From contig NC_015291.1 in assembly GCF_000253155.1 (NCBI RefSeq), forward strand, positions 274,001 through 338,000: a stretch of 64,000 bases of DNA, written 5' to 3'. Of the stretch, positions 44,270 to 53,267 are shown one piece after another. The notes below the pieces were generated by a model that was given only the letters and a program-made list of their open reading frames with translations, did not search any database and had not been told where the DNA came from. Every line of letters begins with the position of its first letter. Positions within the stretch are counted from its first letter, which is position 1. The translations under genes and the position numbers were made by a program. This DNA comes from Streptococcus oralis Uo5. GTDB lineage: Bacteria; Bacillota; Bacilli; Lactobacillales; Streptococcaceae.

Positions 44270-44549
44270 ATGTCAACAGTAAAAAAGCGATCTAAATCTT
44301 GCGCAAACATATGCGACTCAGCTTAAAAATGCTTGTCAATCGTTAACAGCGATCGCTGCGGCTAGTCAAGACGGCTTAACGACCCTTCAAGGGAATAACA
44401 AGGCTCATCAATGTCTGACAAAGGATCAAAATCTAGCTAGTCAGATTACAGCCGCTGTCGTCCTAACTTCCGAACGACTTCACTCTGTAGCGAGCGATTT
44501 TGAAGCGCTAGATAAGGCTGCTGCCAATGGTTTTGGGAGTCATACATGA
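44270..44549 (+). pseudogene. Frameshifted Lap1-like (TIGR04197/DUF3130-type) adaptor gene
   Basis: ATG at 44270 has AAAAAGGAT in front. The frame breaks at once because the A run at 44281-44286 has six A; with five, it reads MSTVKSDLNLAQTYATQ and continues for about 92 helical residues to TGA 44547-44549, overlapping the next ATG. Small helical proteins of this kind in front of a DUF3958 gene and an LXG gene are the Lap1 adaptors needed for export of the LXG toxin. As written, almost nothing would be made. Confidence 0.82.
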
Positions 44550-44905
44550 GTAAGTTGGATGAGTTGAAGAAAAGAGAGCGAGACCTCTTGTACCAGCTAG
44601 AAGACAATGGAAAAGAGAACTACCGCACCAAAGCACTGATAGAAACCTTTGAAGGATATGATAGAGCTAGCCACCGTTATCAAAGTGATTTGTGGGAGGC
44701 GGCCTATCAGAGCCGATATGCAGGGCAGTTGGAAGAAACGCTCCTGCAAAGAAACCAACTTAAAAACCAAATCTTTGAGGACCTCAGCTATCACATGGAT
44801 GATTTGAAAAAAGAAAAATTCCGGTTAGAGGGAGACTTGGATGCGGTTTACTATGAAAGACGCAAGGAACTAGAAAGAGGGGAGGAGAAACGACATGGGC
44901 ATTGA
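44546..44905 (+). CDS. Lap2-like helical adaptor (DUF3958 type)
   Basis: A 119-residue, highly charged coiled-coil protein starting MSKLDELKKRERDLLYQLED. It overlaps the broken Lap1-like gene (ATGA) and the LXG gene (11 bp). Position and composition fit the second LXG-associated helical protein that joins the toxin and Lap1 for recognition by EssC. Intact. Confidence 0.75.
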   Translation: MSKLDELKKRERDLLYQLEDNGKENYRTKALIETFEGYDRASHRYQSDLWEAAYQSRYAGQLEETLLQRNQLKNQIFEDLSYHMDDLKKEKFRLEGDLDAVYYERRKELERGEEKRHGH

Positions 44906-46550
44906 TATGTATTTGGAACAATCACAACTACAAAGTTCGAGTGTAGCGACCATGTGCCAATCTCAGGTGGAGGCTTATCAAGACTTGCAATCAGCCATCC
45001 AAAAGTTTTCAGAGGATAAGGAGAGCCTAAAGGGTGACGCTTATGATTCGGCTAGAAGTTTTTTTGCAAGTGTCTTGCTACCCTTGAGCAAAGGGGGACA
45101 GCTCTATGCAGAAACCTTCTCTCAAGCCATCAAGAAACTACCAGCAGACTACCAAACGATGGTCGACAGCAAGAGTTGGCGTGAGGATGATCTACTTGAT
45201 AAGATCCGCAAGGAAGAGCAAATGATCGCCTATCTAGATGAAGTCAACCAATCCCTTTCTTCCTTGACCATGGATAGTGAAGAAAAAGGGAGATTGAGAC
45301 GTAGCAATGTGGAACTCATGCGAGGACATCATGCCAATAAACGCGTCTATGAAACGATTTTGAAAGACCTACGCGCCTATGATAGCTACTCAGGAGGCCT
45401 GTTCGATGATCTAGCTAGTATTGATGTGCAACTGAGTCGTGGACTAGCTCAGATTGAAACGAGTTGGGATGCAAAGAAAGGGGTCTTTAAAGTTCCATCT
45501 GACCTGACTTGGGCCAACTACCTGACTGCCTATGCTGATACAAAGGACCTGAAGCTCAGCCGTCAAGAGAAAGCCTTTGTCCAAACCATGATGGCAGAAT
45601 ACGGCTTTGATGCCGAGACAGCCCAGCAGCTCTTGACCATCAAGCAAGGGATAGACAAGAAGTTCCCAACCTCAAGTCAAGAGTTCCGTGACTATATCTT
45701 TTTGCGAGTCGTCGGTGCCGCCTACTATAATGACTTTAGGTGGAAGGAAACAGCGGGTCATTTGAAAACTTATTTTTATAATGTGACTGTTGGCAGCTCG
45801 ATTACAGGAAAATCAAGAACAGTAGAAAAACCGCTTCTTGAAATTTTTAAAGAACTTGGAATCAAAGATGAAACAGATGCAAAAAAATTGATTTATAATC
45901 TTAGACTGCAACATGAGATGGCAGGTGGGAAATCTGATAACATAGAAAAAATTAAGGATGATGATCAAAAAAATGGAACTAACCATTATGATTCCTATAA
46001 AAGTACTTATGAAGGGATTTATGGTGATAAGGGTAACTTTGACCAATTTTGGGATAGCAAACTGAAGGCCTATTCTAACAATGGGGCAGGTCATGCAGAC
46101 TTTACCCACCAGTCTATCACTATGGCGACTCATCTTAATCCTAATCAAGTTCAGTTAGCCGATGTCTATGGCGGTAGAGAGAATGTCAAAGATCTTTCTG
46201 GCTGGGAGGGAGACACAACCTTTAATGCGAACGATATGAAGCCAAGCATTGGCGAGGATGATTACAAGGCAGATTTGGACTCGGTCAATCTTATCGGCCG
46301 TATGCAGAAGGGACAATCCTATGACCAAGCCATATCTTCTTACTATGCTGACCTTCAAAAGGATTCGACTCTTAGAGAAAGAGAATTTTTGAAAAATAAG
46401 GATTGGAAAGAGGTCAGAAGGACGATCTATTATAGCATAGTACCTGCGTATATACTGAAAAAGGGTGAGGCATCTATTAAAGAGTATATTGAGGAAAAAT
46501 ACCCAGAAGTATCCACATTTTTAAATCGTTTAGAGGCTGTGGCAGACTAG
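44895..46550 (+). CDS. LXG toxin, TelC-like (probable lipid II phosphatase)
   Basis: A 551-residue protein. Residues 1-195 are the LXG targeting domain with the L-K-G turn at 45-47. The C-terminal toxin domain (about 200-551) has acidic and His motifs G-H400-A-D402-F-T-H405 and E-D-D-Y-K-A-D-L-D (454-462). Length (551 against about 552), Asp pattern and downstream TipC-like genes point to the TelC family of S. intermedius, an extracellular calcium-dependent lipid II phosphatase. I compared from memory of that family, not by alignment. Intact, with GGGGAGGAG in front of the ATG. Confidence 0.8.
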   Translation: MGIDMYLEQSQLQSSSVATMCQSQVEAYQDLQSAIQKFSEDKESLKGDAYDSARSFFASVLLPLSKGGQLYAETFSQAIKKLPADYQTMVDSKSWREDDLLDKIRKEEQMIAYLDEVNQSLSSLTMDSEEKGRLRRSNVELMRGHHANKRVYETILKDLRAYDSYSGGLFDDLASIDVQLSRGLAQIETSWDAKKGVFKVPSDLTWANYLTAYADTKDLKLSRQEKAFVQTMMAEYGFDAETAQQLLTIKQGIDKKFPTSSQEFRDYIFLRVVGAAYYNDFRWKETAGHLKTYFYNVTVGSSITGKSRTVEKPLLEIFKELGIKDETDAKKLIYNLRLQHEMAGGKSDNIEKIKDDDQKNGTNHYDSYKSTYEGIYGDKGNFDQFWDSKLKAYSNNGAGHADFTHQSITMATHLNPNQVQLADVYGGRENVKDLSGWEGDTTFNANDMKPSIGEDDYKADLDSVNLIGRMQKGQSYDQAISSYYADLQKDSTLREREFLKNKDWKEVRRTIYYSIVPAYILKKGEASIKEYIEEKYPEVSTFLNRLEAVAD

Positions 46551-46562
46551 GAGGAAAAGTTA

Positions 46563-47172
46563 ATGAAGAAAACACTCGGTTTAGTAGCCTTATTCGTGAT
46601 TATCATATCATCCTGTTTTTACTTTTTTTGTGCGTCAACCTAAAAACATTTTTGATGAGATTTACCAAGAAACGGAGAAGACTTATCGAACAAATAATAT
46701 TTTAAGAAACATAGAAGGCTTTGAAATTAGTTCAGGTTGGCCTAATGATGGAGAATATTTTGCATACACCCCTTCAGGGAAGTATCAAACTCATCCTAAA
46801 GGTTATAAAGACATAAGTATTAGCTTTAATTTTGGAGAAGGTATTAAAGGGATGACGATACGTTTTGAAAAAAGGATTAATTCAGATATTACCCTATGGT
46901 ATTCGGCACACTATAATATGCAAAAGAAGGTACTTCAAAAGGAGCTTGCGATTTTTGAAGAGCCAAGGAAGCCAGGTCAATTTATTGATGATGAAGAAAA
47001 AGTAAGAGAATATTTAAGAAAAAATAATATTTCCAAAGAAGATTTAGACAAAGACTACGACGAAATCGTCAATCAAAAAGTCTTAAAAGACTGGTGTTCG
47101 ATTTATGACAGTAAGTACTCGCCAAGCAACTATGGCGAGGTGAAAGTAGAGACTCAGTGGGAGAATTGGTGA
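46563..47172 (+). pseudogene. TipC-like immunity gene 1, frameshifted
   Basis: ATG 46563 starts MKKTLGLVALFVIIISSCFYFF, a membrane or lipoprotein-type leader. A run of seven T (46623-46629) breaks the frame; with six, as in the next paralogue, it continues VRQPKNIFDEIYQET and ends TQWENW at 47172. An internal GTG at 46630 could only give a version without the leader. The conserved end VLKDWCSIYDSKYSPSNYG is typical of TipC-family proteins, which block TelC outside the membrane. Confidence 0.82.
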
Positions 47173-47176
47173 TAAC

Positions 47177-47793
47177 ATGAAGAAAATCCTAGGCCTAGTA
47201 GCACTATTCGTGATAATCATATCATCCTGTTTTTACTTTTTTGTACGTCAACCTAAAAACATTTTTGATGAGATTTACCAAGAAACAGCAAAAAATTATT
47301 TGGGCCATTATAACTTCAAAGACTTAAAAAATGTGACAGTAAAAAATCGAAAGCTTTATGATTCGAATATGAATGAAACGGATAAGTATGAATCAATAAT
47401 AACATACGATGATTCTTCTCTTGGAAGCGATGTAAAGAATTTAGAACTACGGTTTAATTTTGATGGTAGTAGTAAAGGGTAAATATTTGGTTTGAAAGAT
47501 ATGCTAACTCAGGAGAAAAAATTAACTTTGTTATTCATTATGAATTTAAGAAAAAAGTATTAGTTAAAAAAATTATGATTTATGAAATTAGATCAGAAAC
47601 ATACATTAAAGACGAGGCCCAAGTGAAATCCTACTTAGAGCAGTATGGTATCACTGCCAAGGATTTGGATTCTTATTACGACGAAATCGTTAACCAGAAA
47701 GTCTTGAAAGACTGGTGTACCATCTATGACAGCGAGTACTCGCCAAGCAACTATGGCGATGTCAAGATTGAGACCCAGTGGGAGAATTGGTGA
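47177..47793 (+). pseudogene. TipC-like immunity gene 2, frameshifted
   Basis: A second paralogue, four bases after the first. The leader is intact (MKKILGLVALFVIIISSCFY, FFVRQPKNIFDEIYQ), but the frame stops at 47480-47482. One base is missing after K-G: adding a G to the GGG at 47477-47479 gives KGVNIWFERYANSG, parallel to KGMTIRFEKR in gene 1, and the frame then runs to IETQWENW at 47793. The product as written is a 101-residue truncated protein. Confidence 0.82.
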
Positions 47794-47840
47794 CGAGGGT
47801 CAGTAGATATTTTGGAAATTATCCTATGAATTGAAGTGGA

Positions 47841-47874
47841 AATCCCACCTAGAACGAACTAGGTGGGATTCTTT
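47841..47874 (+). terminator. Terminator after the TelC-like locus
   Basis: A 12-bp stem AATCCCACCTAG / CTAGGTGGGATT followed by CTTT. It may also serve the leftward genes on its other side. Confidence 0.8.
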
Positions 47875-47906
47875 GCCTATAAAATGAGAAATTAGCGAAT
47901 CTTGCT

Positions 47907-48446
47907 CTATTTTTTAACGTGTTCCGATAAAAAGGCATAGGTCATGGTTCCAAAGATGGCACCAATACCCAACCCCAACACTAGTAAAGGGAGCATTTTA
48001 TCGAACTGGGAGAGATTGTCCCAAAAGGTATCGAGGGGGAGATGCTGAACAAAGAGTTTGTGAAAGGCTGATAAGACAAACAAGCCAATTGGAATACTGA
48101 TGAATACACCCCAACTACGAAGGTTGATTTGGCTTTTGCTGTAGCTTTTGTGATGGATTTCGGACTGGTCATCCTTGTCCAAATGTAAGTCGCGAACTGC
48201 TAGTCTCGACCTAGATGAGAGGACGAAGATAAGTCCAAAATAGAGGTAGGGCATGGCATCTCGAACCAACTCTATGAAGCGTCCAAATAGGAGATAGAAC
48301 AAGAAGAGTAGGAGGGAGGAGTATTCGATTTGGATCAAGGCACGGGCACAAGCCTTGTAAATCATCTCTTGACGGCATTCATCAAAAGGCCCTTGTATGT
48401 GAAAGAATAGTTTGAGTAAGCGAGTGGTGAAATCTTCTTTTTTCAT
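47907..48446 (-). CDS. DUF3278-type membrane protein
   Basis: A 179-residue protein with four hydrophobic segments and the start K-E-D-F-T-T-R-L-L-K, H-I-Q-G-P-F-D-E-C-R. It matches by eye the start of the 48811-49353 product (GISGPLDEHKR). Both look like the DUF3278 family found in streptococci beside a small XRE regulator. Function unknown. Last gene of the leftward operon. Confidence 0.75.
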   Translation of the reverse strand: MKKEDFTTRLLKLFFHIQGPFDECRQEMIYKACARALIQIEYSSLLLFLFYLLFGRFIELVRDAMPYLYFGLIFVLSSRSRLAVRDLHLDKDDQSEIHHKSYSKSQINLRSWGVFISIPIGLFVLSAFHKLFVQHLPLDTFWDNLSQFDKMLPLLVLGLGIGAIFGTMTYAFLSEHVKK

Positions 48447-48458
48447 GGGAGTAACCTT

Positions 48459-48800
48459 CTAAATGAACGATTTTTGATTGACTTCTTTAAAGAGTTGATA
48501 GAGAGTATAGAAGTAAACCAAATTAAAAATGATACAGATTATTAGAAATACCAGGTATCTCCAATCCATAGGATTTGTTAAAAGTTGTGGAAAGGATACG
48601 AGGATAAAACAGAGAGATGCGTTTAGAAGACGTATTTTTTTTGATTGGATTTTCTGGAATCTCTGTCCCTTGTTCAATACAGGAAGGAATAAAAGAAAGA
48701 TAATCAAGAAAGGATGCTCAATATGTCCAGAAAGTAGGAAAAAGGTAACAAAGATACTGATAAAAACATGACTGATCAGTAGTCTAGCTAGTGATTTCAT
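48459..48800 (-). CDS. Small membrane protein
   Basis: A 113-residue protein with four hydrophobic segments and a basic loop in the middle (NKGQRFQKIQSKKIRLL). It lies between the two DUF3278-type genes with gaps of 12 and 10 bp, so it is part of the same operon. No family recognised. Confidence 0.72.
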   Translation of the reverse strand: MKSLARLLISHVFISIFVTFFLLSGHIEHPFLIIFLLFLPVLNKGQRFQKIQSKKIRLLNASLCFILVSFPQLLTNPMDWRYLVFLIICIIFNLVYFYTLYQLFKEVNQKSFI

Positions 48801-48810
48801 AAGGTACCTC

Positions 48811-49353
48811 CTAGTCGTCTTCTTGGTCTTTCTTGGCTTTTTGAATGCGAAGAGAGACGATAATTTGTATGGTCACTCCGAAGAAGAGGGTAGCTAGGAT
48901 AGTTGATACAAAATGCCCTGTATTTAAAAGAGAACCAAGATAATCCTTGCTATCATCGGTTAGGACATTCAGAAGCGGTATTCCAAAGAACATGCCCATG
49001 CCATAGATTAGACCGGCTTTTAGACCCGGAAGATGTAGCTGTTTGCTTTCTTTTTGACTCAGCATTTCGGGATCAATAGCTGTGATGCCCGTTTTCTTGG
49101 TTTGGGAGACCACATAGAGGGCAGCTACCATCGAAATGCCAAACACCACGAGAGGATAGCCGATAGCGACAATTTGCGGGTATTTATAAGCAAGGACAAA
49201 GGGAATGAGATTACCTAAAGTCATGAGGTAAAAGAGAATCACAAAGATTTTATTTCCGATGCGGTCAGCTTCGCGTCGTTTGTGTTCATCAAGTGGTCCT
49301 GAAATGCCATAAATGCGTTTGATAAGTTTTTCAGTGAAGGTTTCTTTTTTCAT
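48811..49353 (-). CDS. DUF3278-type membrane protein
   Basis: A 180-residue protein with four membrane segments and a cytoplasmic N terminus (MKKETFTEKLIKRIYGISGP). Paralogue of the 47907-48446 product. It follows the XRE gene after 15 bp. Such gene pairs are widespread in streptococci. Function unknown. Confidence 0.78.
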   Translation of the reverse strand: MKKETFTEKLIKRIYGISGPLDEHKRREADRIGNKIFVILFYLMTLGNLIPFVLAYKYPQIVAIGYPLVVFGISMVAALYVVSQTKKTGITAIDPEMLSQKESKQLHLPGLKAGLIYGMGMFFGIPLLNVLTDDSKDYLGSLLNTGHFVSTILATLFFGVTIQIIVSLRIQKAKKDQEDD

Positions 49354-49368
49354 GAGTTTGCTCCTTTT

Positions 49369-49563
49369 TTAAAAATTATCCTCCCAAAAGAGACTGTTGA
49401 GGTCAGTTTGGAGGCTGCGGGCGAGATTGAGACAGAGTTCCAGGGTTGGATTGTACTTGTCGTTTTCAATCATATTGATGGTCTGTCTCGAGACACCGAT
49501 ATCTTTGGCGAGTTCGAGCTGGGAAATGCCTAGTTCTTTGCGAAATTCTTTCACACGATTCAT
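49369..49563 (-). CDS. Small XRE-family regulator
   Basis: A 64-residue single helix-turn-helix protein (ELGISQLELAKDIGVSRQTINMIENDKYNP). First gene of the leftward operon with the DUF3278-type genes and probably its own regulator: two copies of ATATTTGAC flank the promoter just upstream. Good ribosome site (AAAGGAG). Confidence 0.88.
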   Translation of the reverse strand: MNRVKEFRKELGISQLELAKDIGVSRQTINMIENDKYNPTLELCLNLARSLQTDLNSLFWEDNF

Positions 49564-49591
49564 CTGTTCTCCTTTCTGATTTGTGTCGTAT

Positions 49592-49644
49592 ATATTTGAC
49601 TACATTATATTCTTCTATAGAGCGAATGTCAAGCATATTTGACA
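49592..49644 (-). promoter_or_regulatory. Promoter and likely operator of the XRE/DUF3278 operon
   Basis: On the minus strand TTGACA (49627-49632), 17 bp, TATAAT (49604-49609). ATATTTGAC occurs on the plus strand at 49592-49600 and 49636-49644, bracketing the promoter, as expected for repressor binding. Confidence 0.78.
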
Positions 49645-49711
49645 TATTTCTTAAAGAAATCTTACTTGTTTTTTGTCTATTTGTCTGACAAGTGCAAGCT
49701 GGTCAGATTTG

Positions 49712-49720
49712 TGGTAAAAT
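49712..49720 (+). promoter_or_regulatory. Extended -10 promoter of rsmH
   Basis: TG-G-TAAAAT ends only 9 bp before the rsmH ATG. Transcription would start at about 49726-49728, giving an almost leaderless mRNA. Confidence 0.6.
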
Positions 49721-49729
49721 AGATAGGAT

Positions 49730-50680
49730 ATGACAAAAGAATTTCATCATGTAACGGTCTTGCTTCATGAAACGATTGATATGCTTGACGTAAAACCTGA
49801 CGGTATCTACGTTGATGCGACTTTGGGCGGAGCAGGCCATAGCGAATATTTATTAAGTAAATTGAGCGAAAAAGGGCATCTCTATGCCTTTGACCAGGAC
49901 CAGAATGCCATTGATAACGCGCAAAAACGTTTGGCACCCTATATCGAAAAAGAGATGGTAACCTTTATCAAGGATAACTTCCGTCATTTGCAGGCACGTT
50001 TGCAGGAGGCTGGTGTCCAGGAAATTGATGGAATTTGTTATGACTTGGGAGTGTCCAGTCCTCAGCTAGATCAGCGTGAGCGTGGCTTTTCTTATAAAAA
50101 GGATGCGCCACTGGATATGCGCATGAATCAGGAAGCTAGTCTGACGGCCTATGAGGTGGTCAATCATTATGACTATCATGACCTAGTTCGGATTTTTTTC
50201 AAGTATGGTGAGGATAAATTCTCTAAACAGGTTGCCCGTAAGATTGAGCAAGCGCGTGAGTTGAAACCTATTGAGACAACGACAGAATTGGCCGAGATTA
50301 TCAAGTCCGCCAAGCCTGCCAAGGAACTCAAGAAAAAAGGTCATCCAGCCAAGCAGATTTTCCAAGCTATCCGTATTGAGGTCAATGATGAACTGGGTGC
50401 TGCAGATGAGTCCATCCAACAAGCTATGGAATTACTAGCAGTGGACGGAAGAATCTCAGTCATTACCTTTCATTCGCTGGAAGACCGTTTGACCAAGCAA
50501 TTGTTCAAAGAGGCTTCAACAGTTGAGATACCAAAAGGCTTGCCTTTCATTCCAGATGAGCTCAAGCCCAAGATGGAATTAGTCTCTCGTAAACCAATTC
50601 TACCAAGCAAGGAGGAGTTGGAGGCAAATAATCGTTCCCACTCAGCCAAGCTACGAGTAGCTAGAAAAATTCACAAGTAA
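49730..50680 (+). CDS. rsmH: 16S rRNA (cytosine-1402-N4)-methyltransferase
   Basis: A 316-residue RsmH/MraW with the SAM-binding motif [11 protein letters not shown] (about residues 27-37), the catalytic-region motif [13 protein letters not shown] and the C-terminal [10 protein letters not shown]. It methylates C1402 in the ribosomal P site. First gene of the rsmH-ftsL-pbp2X-mraY division cluster, here as in pneumococcus. The start codon lies very close to the promoter. Confidence 0.96.
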   Translation: MTKEFHHVTVLLHETIDMLDVKPDGIYVDATLGGAGHSEYLLSKLSEKGHLYAFDQDQNAIDNAQKRLAPYIEKEMVTFIKDNFRHLQARLQEAGVQEIDGICYDLGVSSPQLDQRERGFSYKKDAPLDMRMNQEASLTAYEVVNHYDYHDLVRIFFKYGEDKFSKQVARKIEQARELKPIETTTELAEIIKSAKPAKELKKKGHPAKQIFQAIRIEVNDELGAADESIQQAMELLAVDGRISVITFHSLEDRLTKQLFKEASTVEIPKGLPFIPDELKPKMELVSRKPILPSKEELEANNRSHSAKLRVARKIHK

Positions 50681-50689
50681 GGGGATAAA

Positions 50690-51007
50690 ATGGTAGACAA
50701 AAGAGAAACGACGAGCCAATTGCTGCAAGCTCGTATCAAGAGATTTTCGCGTGTTGAGAAGGCTTTTTACCTTTCGATTGCCATTACAGCCCTTGTCTTA
50801 GCCATCAGTGTGGTTTATATGCAAACCAAGCTCTTGCAAGTCCAGAGTGAATTAACAACTGTTAATACTCAGATTGAAGAAAAGAAGACGGAGCTAGATG
50901 ATGCTAAGCAAGAAGTCAATGAATTGATCCGTTCAGAACGACTGACAGGGATTGCGAATTCGCAAGACTTGCAATTAAATAATGAAAATATCCGATCGGG
51001 GGAGTAG
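50690..51007 (+). CDS. ftsL: Cell division protein FtsL
   Basis: A 105-residue single-pass protein: short cytoplasmic part, one membrane segment (AFYLSIAITALVLAISVVYM, about residues 26-45) and an extracellular leucine-zipper-like coiled coil. It lies between rsmH and pbp2X, 9 bp after rsmH, in the normal position. It works with FtsB/DivIC at the septum. Confidence 0.93.
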   Translation: MVDKRETTSQLLQARIKRFSRVEKAFYLSIAITALVLAISVVYMQTKLLQVQSELTTVNTQIEEKKTELDDAKQEVNELIRSERLTGIANSQDLQLNNENIRSGE

Positions 51008-51010
51008 TAT

Positions 51011-53266
51011 ATGAAAACCTGGAAAGAAAAAATAGTACACTTTGCCATTAAGAATCGCAAAACTACCCTTGAAAACCGCAGACGAGTTGGGAAGAGCCTC
51101 AGTCTCTTGGCCGTTTTTCTCTTTGCTGTTTTTTTGGTTAACTTTGCGGTGATTATTGGTACGGGGAAAAAGTTTGGTGTTGACTTGGTCAAAGAAGCTA
51201 GTAGGGTCCACCAAACGACTCGAACAGTCCCTGCTAAGAGGGGGACCATTTATGATCGTAATGGAACGCCAATTGCAGAAGATGCAACCTCCTACAATGT
51301 TTATGCGGTCATTGATAAGGATTATAAGTCTGCGAATGGAGATATTCTATATGTTGAGGAATCTCAGTACAATAAGGTAGCCGAAATTTTCCATAAGTAC
51401 TTGGATATGGAGGAGAGTTACGTCAAGGAACAACTCTCACAACCAAATCTCAAGCAGGTTTCCTTTGGTGCTAAAGGAAATGGGATTACCTACGCTAATA
51501 TGATGTCCATTAAACAAGACTTAGAAGCTGCCAAGGTCGAGGGTGTCAATTTTACCACTAGTCCCAATCGAAGTTATCCAAATGGGAAATTTGCTTCATC
51601 CTTCATTGGTCTAGCTCAGCTCCATGAAAATGAAGATGGTTCAAAGAGCCTTATTGGAACATCTGGTATTGAAAGTTCCTTGAATAGCTTGTTAGCAGGG
51701 ACAGACGGTATTATTACCTATGAAAAAGACCGTGTAGGAAATATCGTACCAGGTACAGAACTGGTATCGCAACAAACTGTGGATGGCAAGGATGTTTATA
51801 CAACATTGTCTAGTCCGCTACAATCTTTCATGGAAACTCAGATGGATGCCTTTCTAGAAAAAGTAAAAGGTAAGTATATGACCGCGACCTTGGTCAGTGC
51901 AAAGACCGGTGAAATTCTCGCTACCACCCAACGACCTACCTTTAATGCAGATACTAAAGAAGGAATCACTGAGGACTTTGTTTGGCGTGACATTCTTTAT
52001 CAAAGTAACTATGAACCAGGATCAGGCATGAAGGTTATGACGTTAGCTTCTTCTATTGATAATAATACCTTCCCAAGTGGAGAATACTTCAATAGCAGTG
52101 AATTTAAAATGGCGGATGCGACGACTCGAGATTGGGATGTTAATGAAGGTTTGACTACTGGTAGTATGATGACTTTCTTACAAGGTTTCGCTCACTCCAG
52201 TAATGTTGGAATGAGTCTACTTGAACAAAAAATGGGAGATGCTACTTGGTTGGATTATCTAAAACGCTTTAAATTTGGGGTTCCAACTCGCTTTGGCTTG
52301 ACAGATGAATACGCTGGTCAACTTCCAGCTGATAATATTGTTAGTATTGCTCAAAGCTCATTTGGGCAAGGAATTTCAGTGACACAAACACAAATGCTTC
52401 GTGCCTTTACAGCTATTGCTAATGATGGAGTTATGCTGGAGCCAAAATTTATAAGTGCTATTTATGATACTAACAATCAGTCTGTACGTAAGTCACAAAA
52501 AGAAATAGTAGGAAATCCTGTTTCCAAAGAGGCAGCAAGCACAACTCGAAATCACATGATCTTAGTTGGGACGGACCCTCTATATGGAACTATGTATAAT
52601 CACTACACAGGAAAGCCAATTATAACAGTTCCTGGACAAAATGTAGCAGTTAAATCCGGTACGGCTCAAATCGCTGATGAGAAAAATGGAGGATACTTGG
52701 TTGGTTCTACCAATTATATTTTCTCAGTTGTGACTATGAATCCTGCTGAAAATCCTGATTTTATCTTGTATGTAACGGTTCAACAGCCTGAGCATTATTC
52801 AGGTATCCAGTTGGGAGAATTTGCCACCCCAATCTTGGAGCGGGCTTCAGCTATGAAAGAATCTCTCAATCTTCAATCTCCAGCCAAAAATTTAGATAAA
52901 GTTACGACAGAATCTTCTTATGCAATGCCTAGCATCAAGGATATTTCACCTGGTGAGTTGGCGGAAGCCTTACGCCGAAATATTGTGCAACCAATCGTTG
53001 TAGGTACTGGAACAAAGATTAAAGAGACTTCTGTAGAAGAAGGGACCAATCTTGCACCAAACCAACAAGTTCTCCTTTTATCGGATAAGGTAGAAGAAAT
53101 TCCAGACATGTATGGCTGGAAAAAAGAGACTGCCGAGACCTTTGCTAAATGGTTGGATATTGAACTGGAATTTGAAGGTTCAGGTTCCGTTGTTCAGAAG
53201 CAAGATGTTCGGACTAATACAGCTATCAAAAACATTAAAAAAATTAAATTAACTTTAGGAGACTAA
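51011..53266 (+). CDS. pbpX: Penicillin-binding protein 2x, altered active site (SGMK)
   Basis: A 751-residue class B PBP: cytoplasmic part, one membrane segment (about 31-50), dimerisation domain (from RGTIYDRNG), transpeptidase domain and two C-terminal PASTA domains. The motifs are S338-G-M-K (S-T-M-K in susceptible pneumococci), S-S-N (HSSNVG) and K-S-G-T, with Val before the last Lys (Leu in susceptible). With a one-residue offset these equal T338G and L546V of pneumococcal PBP2x, positions tied to beta-lactam resistance. The enzyme cross-links septal peptidoglycan with FtsW. It lies 3 bp after ftsL and 1 bp before mraY. Confidence 0.96.
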   Translation: MKTWKEKIVHFAIKNRKTTLENRRRVGKSLSLLAVFLFAVFLVNFAVIIGTGKKFGVDLVKEASRVHQTTRTVPAKRGTIYDRNGTPIAEDATSYNVYAVIDKDYKSANGDILYVEESQYNKVAEIFHKYLDMEESYVKEQLSQPNLKQVSFGAKGNGITYANMMSIKQDLEAAKVEGVNFTTSPNRSYPNGKFASSFIGLAQLHENEDGSKSLIGTSGIESSLNSLLAGTDGIITYEKDRVGNIVPGTELVSQQTVDGKDVYTTLSSPLQSFMETQMDAFLEKVKGKYMTATLVSAKTGEILATTQRPTFNADTKEGITEDFVWRDILYQSNYEPGSGMKVMTLASSIDNNTFPSGEYFNSSEFKMADATTRDWDVNEGLTTGSMMTFLQGFAHSSNVGMSLLEQKMGDATWLDYLKRFKFGVPTRFGLTDEYAGQLPADNIVSIAQSSFGQGISVTQTQMLRAFTAIANDGVMLEPKFISAIYDTNNQSVRKSQKEIVGNPVSKEAASTTRNHMILVGTDPLYGTMYNHYTGKPIITVPGQNVAVKSGTAQIADEKNGGYLVGSTNYIFSVVTMNPAENPDFILYVTVQQPEHYSGIQLGEFATPILERASAMKESLNLQSPAKNLDKVTTESSYAMPSIKDISPGELAEALRRNIVQPIVVGTGTKIKETSVEEGTNLAPNQQVLLLSDKVEEIPDMYGWKKETAETFAKWLDIELEFEGSGSVVQKQDVRTNTAIKNIKKIKLTLGD

Positions 53267-53267
53267 T

